5,844 nucleotides of DNA from Bryobacterales bacterium (lineage in GTDB: Bacteria > Acidobacteriota > Terriglobia > Bryobacterales > Bryobacteraceae). The stretch is from assembly GCA_003132865.1 (NCBI GenBank), contig PKYZ01000154.1, positions 2,449 to 8,292 of the forward strand, written 5' to 3'. Made by a program: the position numbers and the translations under genes. The notes beneath the pieces are model-generated. The model searched no databases. It saw nothing but the letters and a program-made list of their open reading frames with translations, and was not told the DNA's origin. Position 1 is the stretch's first letter, and each line of letters begins with the position of its first letter. This document shows, piece after piece, positions 1-5,629 of this stretch.

Positions 1-71
1 AGAAGGCGGCCGCCGCGGCCTCGCCGCAGGCCAGTCCTGCGCTAGGGTCCGCGCCCGGAGGAACACGGTAA
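1..71 (+). CDS. 3' end of an upstream gene, probably part of the tad operon (partial)
   Basis: The frame beginning at base 3 is open from the window edge and ends at TAA 69-71, sharing its last base with the tadZ start codon (TAATG). The visible tail is about 22 residues, rich in Ala, Pro, Ser and Gly (for example AAAAASPQASPA), a low-complexity C-terminus. Nearly all its third positions are G or C, which suits coding in this genome. Of the other two frames, one stops at TAG 43-45 and the other runs straight into tadZ without a start. In many tad loci the gene before tadZ/cpaE is the secretin (rcpA/cpaC) or cpaB, and disordered tails occur in such proteins, but too little is visible to name it. 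The overlap suggests translational coupling to tadZ. Confidence 0.5.
   Translation, partial: KAAAAASPQASPALGSAPGGTR
57..63 (+). promoter_or_regulatory. Ribosome binding site of tadZ
   Basis: GGAGGAA lies 7 bases before ATG 71 and inside the last codons of the upstream frame. It fixes the tadZ start, which is needed because the tadZ frame is open all the way to the window edge. Confidence 0.75.
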
Positions 72-1279
72 TGGCCTCCCTCGTTTTCGAACAGGACACA
101 TCCAAAGCCCCCGCGACGCCCACCACCGTGGGGGTGGCGATCGCGGCGCCCGAATTGTGGGAGCCCGTGCAGGATGCGCTGCGCGGTCTGGCCGTGCGCG
201 TGGTCATAGAACAGCGCGATCTCCGGAACTGGCCCTCGCTGATCGAACGATTGGAGTTCCTGCGGCCGGAAGTCGTGCTGCTGGATATCACCGGGCTGCC
301 ACTGCCGCTCGAAGAAGCGGTGCGCGCCGTGCGCGCCGCCCTGCCCGATGCCATGCTGGTGGCGCTCGACACCACGGCGCAACCGGAAACCATCCTGGCC
401 GCCATGCGCGTTGGCGCGAATGAGTTTCTGTATCCGCCGCTGGGCAACAATCTCCGAAAGGCGGTCGAGCGCCGGGCCGAAGTCCGTCCCCGGCCGCGGG
501 AGAATAGCCGCCCACCGGGCAAAGTCCTGGGATTCCTCTCGGCCAAAGGCGGCTCCGGCGCCTCGACCATTGCCTGCCACCTGGCGGCCGAACTGGGGCG
601 CGTCAGCGCGCAGCGAGCCGAGCACAGCTTGCTGGCCGATCTGGACTTGCAATCGGGAATTGTGGGCTTCCTGATGAAGGTCAAATCGCCCTACTCGGTT
701 CTGGATGCGGTACAGAATCTGCATCGGTTGGATGTGAGTTATTGGAACGCCTTAGTTTCGGCCGAGTGGCCGGGATTGGAGATCATCGCGGCGCCCTCCG
801 GCTATCTTCCCAAGGATCCCGTTCCCGGAGAATCTCTCGGGAAGGTCCTCACGTTTGTGCGGGCGCACTACGCCTGGACAGTAGTCGACCTGGGCTGCAC
901 GCTGAATATGGCCACCATCACGGTACTCGATGAAATCGACGACATATTCCTGGTCACCACGCTGGAAGTGCCATCGCTGCACCAGGCCAAGCAGGCGGTC
1001 CAGACGCTGATCAACGCCGGTTTTGGAAACCGGCTGCGCGTCATCCTGAACCGCACACCGCAGCGGCCGGATGTCACCTCCGAGGAACTCGAGCGCATTC
1101 TGGGCCTGCCGATCGACACCATGCTGCCCAACGACTACTACGCGCTCTACGACGCTTTCTGCAAGGGCAAGCTTCTGCCGCCCGGCAGTCATCTGAGCCG
1201 CCAACTGTCGAGCTTTGCCATGCGTCTGGCTGGCGCGCCCGTCGAGAAGGGCAAGCGCCGGTTCGGCCTGTTCGGATAA
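71..1279 (+). CDS. tadZ: TadZ/CpaE-like pilus localisation ATPase (pseudo-receiver plus MinD/ParA domain)
   Basis: A 402-residue protein of the TadZ/CpaE family, which recruits and positions the Tad pilus machine at the inner membrane. Residues about 18-135 look like a receiver domain: VVLLDITG (68-75) keeps the Asp at the phospho-acceptor position (D72), and GANEFLYPP (115-123) matches the end of the fold. The acidic pair after strand 1 and the Lys of strand 5 are missing, so it is probably a pseudo-receiver. Residues about 151-385 are a MinD/ParA-type ATPase. The deviant Walker A is KGGSGAST (159-166), with the signature Lys159 but Ala in place of the P-loop Lys, as in many TadZ proteins. 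LADLDLQSG (188-196), WTVVDLG (269-275) as Walker B, PSLHQAK (301-307) and VILNR (324-328) follow. LGLPIDTMLPND (344-355) is typical of the family. The C-terminus is basic and aromatic. The start is set by GGAGGAA at 57-63. The next gene begins within 15 bases, so it is co-transcribed. The family is clear; polar placement is inferred from homologues. Confidence 0.9.
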   Translation: MASLVFEQDTSKAPATPTTVGVAIAAPELWEPVQDALRGLAVRVVIEQRDLRNWPSLIERLEFLRPEVVLLDITGLPLPLEEAVRAVRAALPDAMLVALDTTAQPETILAAMRVGANEFLYPPLGNNLRKAVERRAEVRPRPRENSRPPGKVLGFLSAKGGSGASTIACHLAAELGRVSAQRAEHSLLADLDLQSGIVGFLMKVKSPYSVLDAVQNLHRLDVSYWNALVSAEWPGLEIIAAPSGYLPKDPVPGESLGKVLTFVRAHYAWTVVDLGCTLNMATITVLDEIDDIFLVTTLEVPSLHQAKQAVQTLINAGFGNRLRVILNRTPQRPDVTSEELERILGLPIDTMLPNDYYALYDAFCKGKLLPPGSHLSRQLSSFAMRLAGAPVEKGKRRFGLFG

Positions 1280-1284
1280 AGGAG
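1278..1284 (+). promoter_or_regulatory. Ribosome binding site of tadA, overlapping the tadZ stop
   Basis: AAAGGAG begins in the TAA stop of tadZ (1277-1279). It is 7 bases before ATG 1292 but only 4 before GTG 1289, so the ATG is the better start for tadA. Confidence 0.7.
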
Positions 1285-1291
1285 CACTGTG

Positions 1292-2647
1292 ATGGGCAAC
1301 GGATGGAATCGCTCGCCGCAGGCAACGGTGGAATCGGGATGGGTGGCGCGGCTTTTCCAAACCGAATCCGCCACGCCGGAGTATCAGCAACTGAAATTTG
1401 CGCTGCATCAACAGTTGCTGGAACGCCTCAACCTGGAAGCGCTGTCCTCCATTCCGGGAGAACGTGCGCGCCTGGAGATCCGCACGGCGCTGGTCCGGCT
1501 GGTGGATCAGGAAAAGACTCCGCTCAGCCGGACGGACAAGGACCGTGTCATCGAAGAGGTGCTCGACGAAGTTTTCGGGCTGGGCCCGCTGGAGCCTCTG
1601 TTGCAGGATTCCACTATCTCCGATATCCTGGTGACCACTCCCTACCTGGTGTACGTGGAGCAGGCCGGCAAACTGCACCGCACGCCCGTACAGTTCAAGG
1701 ACAACGCCCACCTGCTGCGCATTATCGAAAAAATAGTGGCGCAAGTCGGCCGCCGGGTGGACGAATCCACGCCCCTGGTGGACGCGCGGCTGCCGGACGG
1801 ATCGCGCGTGAACGCCGCCATTCCGCCGGTGGCGGTGGATGGCCCCCTGCTGTCGATCCGGCGTTTCGGGCGGCATGCGCTGCGCCCCGAGGATCTGGTG
1901 CGCAGTCTGACCATGACCGAGAGCATGCGCCAGACGCTGGAATACTGCGTGAAGGCCCGCCTGAATATCCTGATCAGCGGCGGCACCGGCTCGGGCAAGA
2001 CCACGCTGCTCAATGTGCTCTCCAGCTACATCCCGGAGGACGAACGCATCGTGACCATCGAAGACGCGGCCGAACTGCGTCTGCAGCAGACCCACGTGGC
2101 GCGTATGGAAACGCGTCCGCCCAACATCGAAGGCACGGGCGCCATCCGCATACGGGAGCTGGTCATCAACGCGCTCCGCATGCGTCCGGACCGCATCATC
2201 GTGGGCGAGGTGCGCGGCGAGGAGGCGCTGGAGATGCTGCAAGCCATGAATACGGGCCACGACGGCTCTCTCACTACCGTCCACGCCAACAGCCCGCGCG
2301 ATGCTGTGGGACGGCTGGAGGTGATGGTGGGGATGTCCAACGCCAACATGGGCGTGCGCTCCATCCGGCAACAGGTCGCCTCCGCGGTGGATCTGTTCGT
2401 GCAGGTGTCGCGCTTCAGCGACGGCTCCCGGAAGGTCACCCACGTGACGGAGGTCACCGGCATGGAAGGCGAGTTGGTGACTCTGCAAGACCTGTTTGTG
2501 TTCGATAAGAAGGGCCTCACGGAAAAGTTGAAGGTGCGGGGTTGCTTCCGGGCCACCGGCATCCGGCCCAAGTTCTACGAACGGCTGGCCGCTTGCGGTT
2601 TGGAACTGCCCGCCAGCATATTCGCGAGCTACCAGGAGGTCGGCTAG
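1292..2647 (+). CDS. tadA: TadA/CpaF secretion ATPase
   Basis: This 451-residue protein is a type II/IV secretion ATPase of the CpaF/TadA branch. It forms a cytoplasmic hexamer that hydrolyses ATP to drive Flp pilus extension and, in some systems, retraction. The N-terminal part (about 30-200) carries LDEVFGLGPLEPLL (91-104) and LPDGSRVN (167-174), both typical of the family. The catalytic core follows: Walker A GGTGSGKT (230-237) with Lys236, Asp box IVTIEDAAEL (253-262), Walker B RIIVGEVRGEEAL (301-313), and His box SLTTVHANSPRD (326-337) with His331. All key residues are present, so it should be active. The C-terminus has FRATGIRPKFYERL (419-432), the usual CpaF ending. The frame could start at GTG 1289, but ATG 1292 has better spacing to AAAGGAG. 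It lies 12 bases after tadZ, and tadB starts 2 bases after its stop. It would dock on TadB and TadC. Length is normal and nothing is missing. Confidence 0.95.
   Translation: MGNGWNRSPQATVESGWVARLFQTESATPEYQQLKFALHQQLLERLNLEALSSIPGERARLEIRTALVRLVDQEKTPLSRTDKDRVIEEVLDEVFGLGPLEPLLQDSTISDILVTTPYLVYVEQAGKLHRTPVQFKDNAHLLRIIEKIVAQVGRRVDESTPLVDARLPDGSRVNAAIPPVAVDGPLLSIRRFGRHALRPEDLVRSLTMTESMRQTLEYCVKARLNILISGGTGSGKTTLLNVLSSYIPEDERIVTIEDAAELRLQQTHVARMETRPPNIEGTGAIRIRELVINALRMRPDRIIVGEVRGEEALEMLQAMNTGHDGSLTTVHANSPRDAVGRLEVMVGMSNANMGVRSIRQQVASAVDLFVQVSRFSDGSRKVTHVTEVTGMEGELVTLQDLFVFDKKGLTEKLKVRGCFRATGIRPKFYERLAACGLELPASIFASYQEVG
2634..2640 (+). promoter_or_regulatory. Strong ribosome binding site of tadB
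   Basis: AGGAGGT inside the last codons of tadA is 9 bases before GTG 2650. It decides the tadB start in favour of GTG 2650 over an in-frame ATG at 2542, which would overlap tadA by more than 100 bases and add an Arg/Pro-rich, non-homologous-looking 36-residue extension. Confidence 0.8.
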
Positions 2648-2649
2648 CC

Positions 2650-3615
2650 GTGCCTATCTCCCTTCCGCTGTTTCTGGTTGTGTTCACGTTTGTGCTGCTC
2701 TCCATCGCTTTCGGGCTGAAGTTCTATGAATGGTGGCGCAAGCGCGAGATGTCGGCCATGCTGCGGACCGCCGCGGAGGATCCCATCCCCGGCGGCACCC
2801 AGTTGCTGCGGAATTTGGCCAGCAAACGGCCGCAACTGGAGGTGTGGTTGGAGCACTTGGCCCTGCTGGAGAAGACCAAGAAGCTGATCCAGCAAGCCGG
2901 AGTGGATTGGACGCCCGGCGGATTGATCCTGACGATGGCGGGCGGGGCCGTGGGAGCCATGGTCTTGTCCCGGATGCTGCCGGCCCTTTTCGCCTACACG
3001 GGGACGTCTGCCGCCCTTGCCGTGCTTCTCGCTGCGTTGCCCTACCTCTACCTCCGCCGCAAGCGCACGCGCCGGTCGGCGGCCTTCGAGGAGCAGTTTC
3101 CCGAGGCTCTCGACTTTCTGGCGCGCTCCATGCGCGCCGGCCACGCGTTCACGATCAGCCTCCGCATGGCGAGCGAGGATATGCCCGACCCGCTGGGGCT
3201 GGAGTTCCGCACGCTGTTCAATGAGCAGAATCTCGGCGCGCCGCTCGATACGGCGCTATACAACTTGGCGGAGCGGGTCCCGCTGCTGGATGTGCGTTTC
3301 TTCGTGTCGGCGGTGATCCTGCAGAAACAAACCGGCGGCAACCTGGGCGAGATCCTCACCCGTTTGGGACAAGTCATCCGCCAACGGTTCCAGTTGAAGG
3401 GCCAGGTCAAGGCTGCCAGCGCTCACGGAAGGATCACTGCGCTGGTGCTCACGATTCTGCCGGCCGCCACCGCCGTCCTCATGCTGATGGCGGCGCCCGC
3501 GTATCTGCAGTCGATGCTTGACGATCCGGACGGCAAGAAGCTCATTGCGGGCTCCATTGTGGGTCAGATCGTGGGCCAGTTGGTGATCCGCAAGATCATC
3601 CGGATCAAGGTTTAG
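2650..3615 (+). CDS. tadB: TadB inner-membrane platform protein (T2SS F domain)
   Basis: A 321-residue integral membrane protein of the type II secretion F / TadB family. With TadC it forms the inner-membrane platform that transmits TadA motion to the growing pilus. Hydrophobic segments are seen at about 5-23, 91-109, 112-134, 262-284 and 298-315. The T2SS-F domain lies between the third and fourth segments and has the usual pattern: FPEALDFLARSMRAGHAF (150-167), a helix bundle with LGLEFRTLFNEQNLG (182-196), then LQKQTGGNLGEIL (224-236). SAHGRITALVLTILP (257-271) leads into the next membrane segment, as in TadB homologues. The start is GTG 2650, chosen for AGGAGGT at 2634-2640, for the membrane segment it gives at the N-terminus, and because it follows the tadA stop by 2 bases. 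Expression is probably coupled to tadA. It is TadB rather than TadC from gene order and the N-terminal membrane segment with a long linker. Confidence 0.92.
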   Translation: MPISLPLFLVVFTFVLLSIAFGLKFYEWWRKREMSAMLRTAAEDPIPGGTQLLRNLASKRPQLEVWLEHLALLEKTKKLIQQAGVDWTPGGLILTMAGGAVGAMVLSRMLPALFAYTGTSAALAVLLAALPYLYLRRKRTRRSAAFEEQFPEALDFLARSMRAGHAFTISLRMASEDMPDPLGLEFRTLFNEQNLGAPLDTALYNLAERVPLLDVRFFVSAVILQKQTGGNLGEILTRLGQVIRQRFQLKGQVKAASAHGRITALVLTILPAATAVLMLMAAPAYLQSMLDDPDGKKLIAGSIVGQIVGQLVIRKIIRIKV

Positions 3616-3630
3616 AGCAAAGGTTGGACT

Positions 3631-4560
3631 ATGGCTTTACTGGTTTCCGTGGCGTTGTTTGGATTGCTGGCGACGGTCATTACCGCCTATGGCTACGGCC
3701 GTTATGCCAAGCCGGCCCGGCTTCTGCAACAACTGGACCCCGAACCGGCCGCCACAGTGACGCTCGACCGCATCGGCCAGCCCAAGCCGTCGCTGCTGGC
3801 GCGCCGCGTCGAAGCCATCGGACAGCATGCGCCCATCTCGCCCGCAGACGCGCAGACCACCCGGCGCACCCTGATAGCGGCCGGGTACCGGGCGGAAAGC
3901 GCCGTCGCCTTGTTGTACGGCATCAAGCTGATCCTGGCGGTGACCCTGGCCATCCTGTCGATCGTATTCCGGGATAGCATTACGGCGAACCCGGTGCTGC
4001 GCATCGTGCTGCCTGTGGCCGCCACCGTGGCCGGATACTGGATTCCCGGTTTCTTGTTGGAGCGCAAGGTTTCCAAGCGTCAAGAGAAATTGCGTCTCTC
4101 GCTGCCCGACGGATTGGATTTGATGGTCGTCTCGGTGGAGGCGGGCTTGGGGCTGGATCAGGCGATTCAAAACGTCGGCCGCGAATTGGCCGTGGCGCAT
4201 CCCGAGCTCAGCGACGAGCTAAGTCTGGTCACTCTCGAGATGCGCGCCGGTAAGCGCCGGGCCGAGGCGCTCCGAAATCTGGCGCAGCGCACCGGCGAGG
4301 CCGAGCTGCGGAAACTGACCGCCATTTTGATCCAGTCGGACCGCTTCGGCACGAGCATGGCAGAAGCGCTGCGCACCCATTCCGAGTTCATGCGCGTGCG
4401 ACGCCGCCAGGAGGCGGAAGAAAGAGCCGCCAAAGTGGGGGTGAAGTTGGTATTCCCGATCTTTTTCTTCATCCTGCCGTCCATCCTGGTGGTGGCGGCC
4501 GGACCGGGCATTTTACAGGTTTTCAAATACTTGTTCCCCCTGATGAAGGGGATTCAATGA
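3631..4560 (+). CDS. tadC: TadC inner-membrane platform protein (T2SS F domain)
   Basis: A 309-residue integral membrane protein, the usual partner of TadB in the pilus platform. Membrane segments are likely at about 2-20, 94-113, 123-144 and 272-291. The T2SS-F domain has clear TadC signatures: SLPDGLDLMVVSVEAGLGLD (157-176), LVTLEMRAGKRRAEALRNLA (199-218), and LIQSDRFGTSMAEALRTHS (233-251). RRRQEAEERAAKVGVKLVFP (257-276) then enters the last membrane segment, a highly conserved TadC ending. Start ATG 3631 lies 15 bases after the tadB stop, with a modest site AAAGG (3619-3623) 7 bases before it, the weakest in the operon. Length is normal for TadC and the gene looks intact. In many tad loci tadD (a TPR lipoprotein) comes next, but here a tiny membrane protein gene follows instead. 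Confidence 0.93.
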   Translation: MALLVSVALFGLLATVITAYGYGRYAKPARLLQQLDPEPAATVTLDRIGQPKPSLLARRVEAIGQHAPISPADAQTTRRTLIAAGYRAESAVALLYGIKLILAVTLAILSIVFRDSITANPVLRIVLPVAATVAGYWIPGFLLERKVSKRQEKLRLSLPDGLDLMVVSVEAGLGLDQAIQNVGRELAVAHPELSDELSLVTLEMRAGKRRAEALRNLAQRTGEAELRKLTAILIQSDRFGTSMAEALRTHSEFMRVRRRQEAEERAAKVGVKLVFPIFFFILPSILVVAAGPGILQVFKYLFPLMKGIQ

Positions 4561-4562
4561 GA

Positions 4563-4569
4563 AAGGAGG
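4563..4569 (+). promoter_or_regulatory. Near-perfect ribosome binding site of the 31-codon gene
   Basis: AAGGAGG, 8 bases before ATG 4578, in the 17-base gap after tadC. This is the strongest anti-16S match in the window and the main reason to accept the short frame as a gene. Confidence 0.8.
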
Positions 4570-4577
4570 AACCGCAC

Positions 4578-4673
4578 ATGAATAACACATTATTTCAGGC
4601 CGCTCTATGGCTCGCCGCTGGAGTGGTGCTGGTGCTGCTGGTGGCCCGCCGCCGCAAGCGCAAAAGCATGTAA
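4578..4673 (+). CDS. Unrecognised 31-residue single-pass membrane protein at the end of the tad operon
   Basis: A short frame (ATG 4578, TAA 4671-4673) that automatic callers often miss. Residues 1-4 (MNNT) are polar and 5-23 form one hydrophobic helix (it includes WLAAGVVLVLLVA). Residues 24-29 are a dense basic patch, RRRKRK, before a final Ser-Met. By the positive-inside rule the N-terminus would face outward and the basic tail the cytoplasm. There is no Flp pilin leader (no Gly followed by the EF/EY-type motif), no lipobox and no signal cleavage site, so it is not a pilin or TadD. The hydrophobic helix plus Arg/Lys cluster resembles sorting-signal tails such as PEP-CTERM, but the PEP motif and any cargo domain are absent. 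It lies 17 bases after tadC, on the same strand, behind AAGGAGG. It could be a small accessory subunit that binds the TadB/TadC platform or anionic lipids. That role is a guess; existence as a gene is fairly well supported. Confidence 0.65.
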   Translation: MNNTLFQAALWLAAGVVLVLLVARRRKRKSM

Positions 4674-4691
4674 ATGGATCCCGCGCAGTGG

Positions 4692-4711
4692 GGCAGGCGG
4701 TTCCGCCTGCC
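4692..4711 (+). repeat. Perfect 9-bp inverted repeat between convergent genes (possible bidirectional terminator or dispersed palindrome)
   Basis: GGCAGGCGG (4692-4700) and CCGCCTGCC (4703-4711) are exact reverse complements separated by TT. In RNA about 8 pairs with a GTTC loop would form, and the stem would be very stable on either strand. It is 18 bases after the 31-codon gene and 33 bases beyond the stop of the - strand isomerase gene, the place where a shared terminator is expected. Neither side is followed by a real T tract (TTCCTGG on +, CCCACTG on -), so it is not a classical intrinsic terminator. It could instead be one copy of a REP-like intergenic palindrome; only one copy is in the window. 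Confidence 0.6.
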
Positions 4712-4744
4712 TTCCTGGTTCTCGGTGACTTCCGCCGCGGGCCG

Positions 4745-5629
4745 CTACGCCTCGCTCCATTGGCGCTTCAGGTAAGTCAGCGCCCGGCTCAGCGCGCCTT
4801 CCGGATTATCGGTGGCGCCGGATTCCACCGTCAGCCATCCCGCGTAGCCCCACTTCTTCAGCGCCCGGAAACCCGGACGATAGTCGAACGGCAGCGACCC
4901 CGGCTCGGTGCGCTCCGCGCCATCGGCCAGGTGCACGTACGCCGTGTACTTGCCATAGCGGCCGAGCGTCTCGCCGATATCCTTCTCCTCCAATTGCATG
5001 TGATAAAAATCGCTCAGTATCCGGAAGCCCGGCGCGCCCACCGCCTCGATGATCTCCGCCGCCTGGCTCTGCCGGTTCATGAAGTGCGTCTCCTTGTGGT
5101 TGCACGGCTCCAGCAATAGCCTGATCCCGGTGCGCTCCACGTCCCCCGTAAGCTGCTTCAATCCGGCGATCAGCAGCTTCTCCTCAATCTCCCGCGCAGT
5201 CATCAGAGGAGAAATGTCCTGAAACTTGTTGGCCCCGAAGACCGGGACCTCGATCACGCAATCGGCGCCCAGCTCTTTCGCCACCCGCAGACGGCGCCGG
5301 TCCAACTCCACGCCCTCGGCGCGTTTTTGCGGATCCGTATCCAAAAGCTGAATCGATCCCACAATCGCGCTGACCTCCACGCCGGTACCCGCAAGCTGCT
5401 CCCGGATCGCCTCCACCGGCTGGTTCAGCCACTCCTGACCCAGCTCGATGCCGTCGTAGCCCAGGCGGTCGACCAGCATGGCCCTCTCGCGCAAGCTCAC
5501 CTTGGGCAGCGGAGTACGCACACCGAAGCGCACCGTGCGCGGCTTGCTCTGCGCAACGCTGCCCCGCGCGGCCAGCACGGCGCCTCCCGCCAGCAGCAGC
5601 CCGCGCCGCGTAATCTGTTGGGGTTTCAT
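4745..5629 (-). CDS. Tat-exported sugar phosphate isomerase/epimerase (xylose isomerase-like TIM barrel)
   Basis: A 294-residue protein of the AP endonuclease 2 / xylose isomerase-like TIM barrel family, whose members isomerise or epimerise free or phosphorylated sugars, keto-sugars and inositols using a divalent metal. It begins with a Tat signal: ITRRGLLLAGGAVLAA (6-21) and a likely cleavage site after SVA (24-26), so it probably acts in the periplasm. Expected metal ligands are Glu174 (LLLEPCNH), Asp207 (LSDFYHMQ), His233 (YVHLADG) and Glu269 (LTVES). Their spacing (33, 26, 36) closely follows the D-tagatose 3-epimerase ligands Glu152, Asp185, His211 and Glu246, and His210 fits the DxxH motif. 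The site therefore looks complete. Start ATG 5629 is preferred over ATG 5656 because it overlaps the stop of the upstream gene (ATGA), has GGAG just before it, and places the twin Arg near the N-terminus. The exact substrate cannot be told; hydroxypyruvate isomerase or inosose-type labels are alternatives. Confidence 0.87.
   Translation of the reverse strand: MKPQQITRRGLLLAGGAVLAARGSVAQSKPRTVRFGVRTPLPKVSLRERAMLVDRLGYDGIELGQEWLNQPVEAIREQLAGTGVEVSAIVGSIQLLDTDPQKRAEGVELDRRRLRVAKELGADCVIEVPVFGANKFQDISPLMTAREIEEKLLIAGLKQLTGDVERTGIRLLLEPCNHKETHFMNRQSQAAEIIEAVGAPGFRILSDFYHMQLEEKDIGETLGRYGKYTAYVHLADGAERTEPGSLPFDYRPGFRALKKWGYAGWLTVESGATDNPEGALSRALTYLKRQWSEA

Noticed and set aside
752..2488. A 578-codon open frame on the - strand, antisense to tadZ and tadA
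   Set aside because: It lies opposite two confidently identified genes. In GC-rich genes with G/C third positions the antisense frames seldom contain stops. The product is His/Gln/Arg-rich with no recognisable domain or ribosome site.
1303..2508. A 401-codon + strand frame inside tadA
   Set aside because: Out-of-frame shadow of the ATPase gene; its product is Gly/Ala/Arg/His-rich and low in complexity, as expected from a GC-rich wrong frame.
4578..4673. The 31-residue protein as a Flp pilin or a PEP-CTERM protein
   Set aside because: It lacks a prepilin peptidase site and the Flp motif after it, and it has neither a PEP motif nor any domain ahead of the helix. Only the helix plus basic tail is shared.
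4674..4775. A 33-codon frame starting directly after the stop of the 31-codon gene
   Set aside because: It has no ribosome binding site, runs through the palindrome and ends inside the convergent isomerase gene. The product is Arg/Trp-rich without clear structure.
4607..5119. A 170-codon + strand frame covering the intergenic gap and the isomerase 3' half
   Set aside because: It is antisense to a well-supported isomerase gene, overlaps the 31-codon gene out of frame, and has no ribosome site or known domain.
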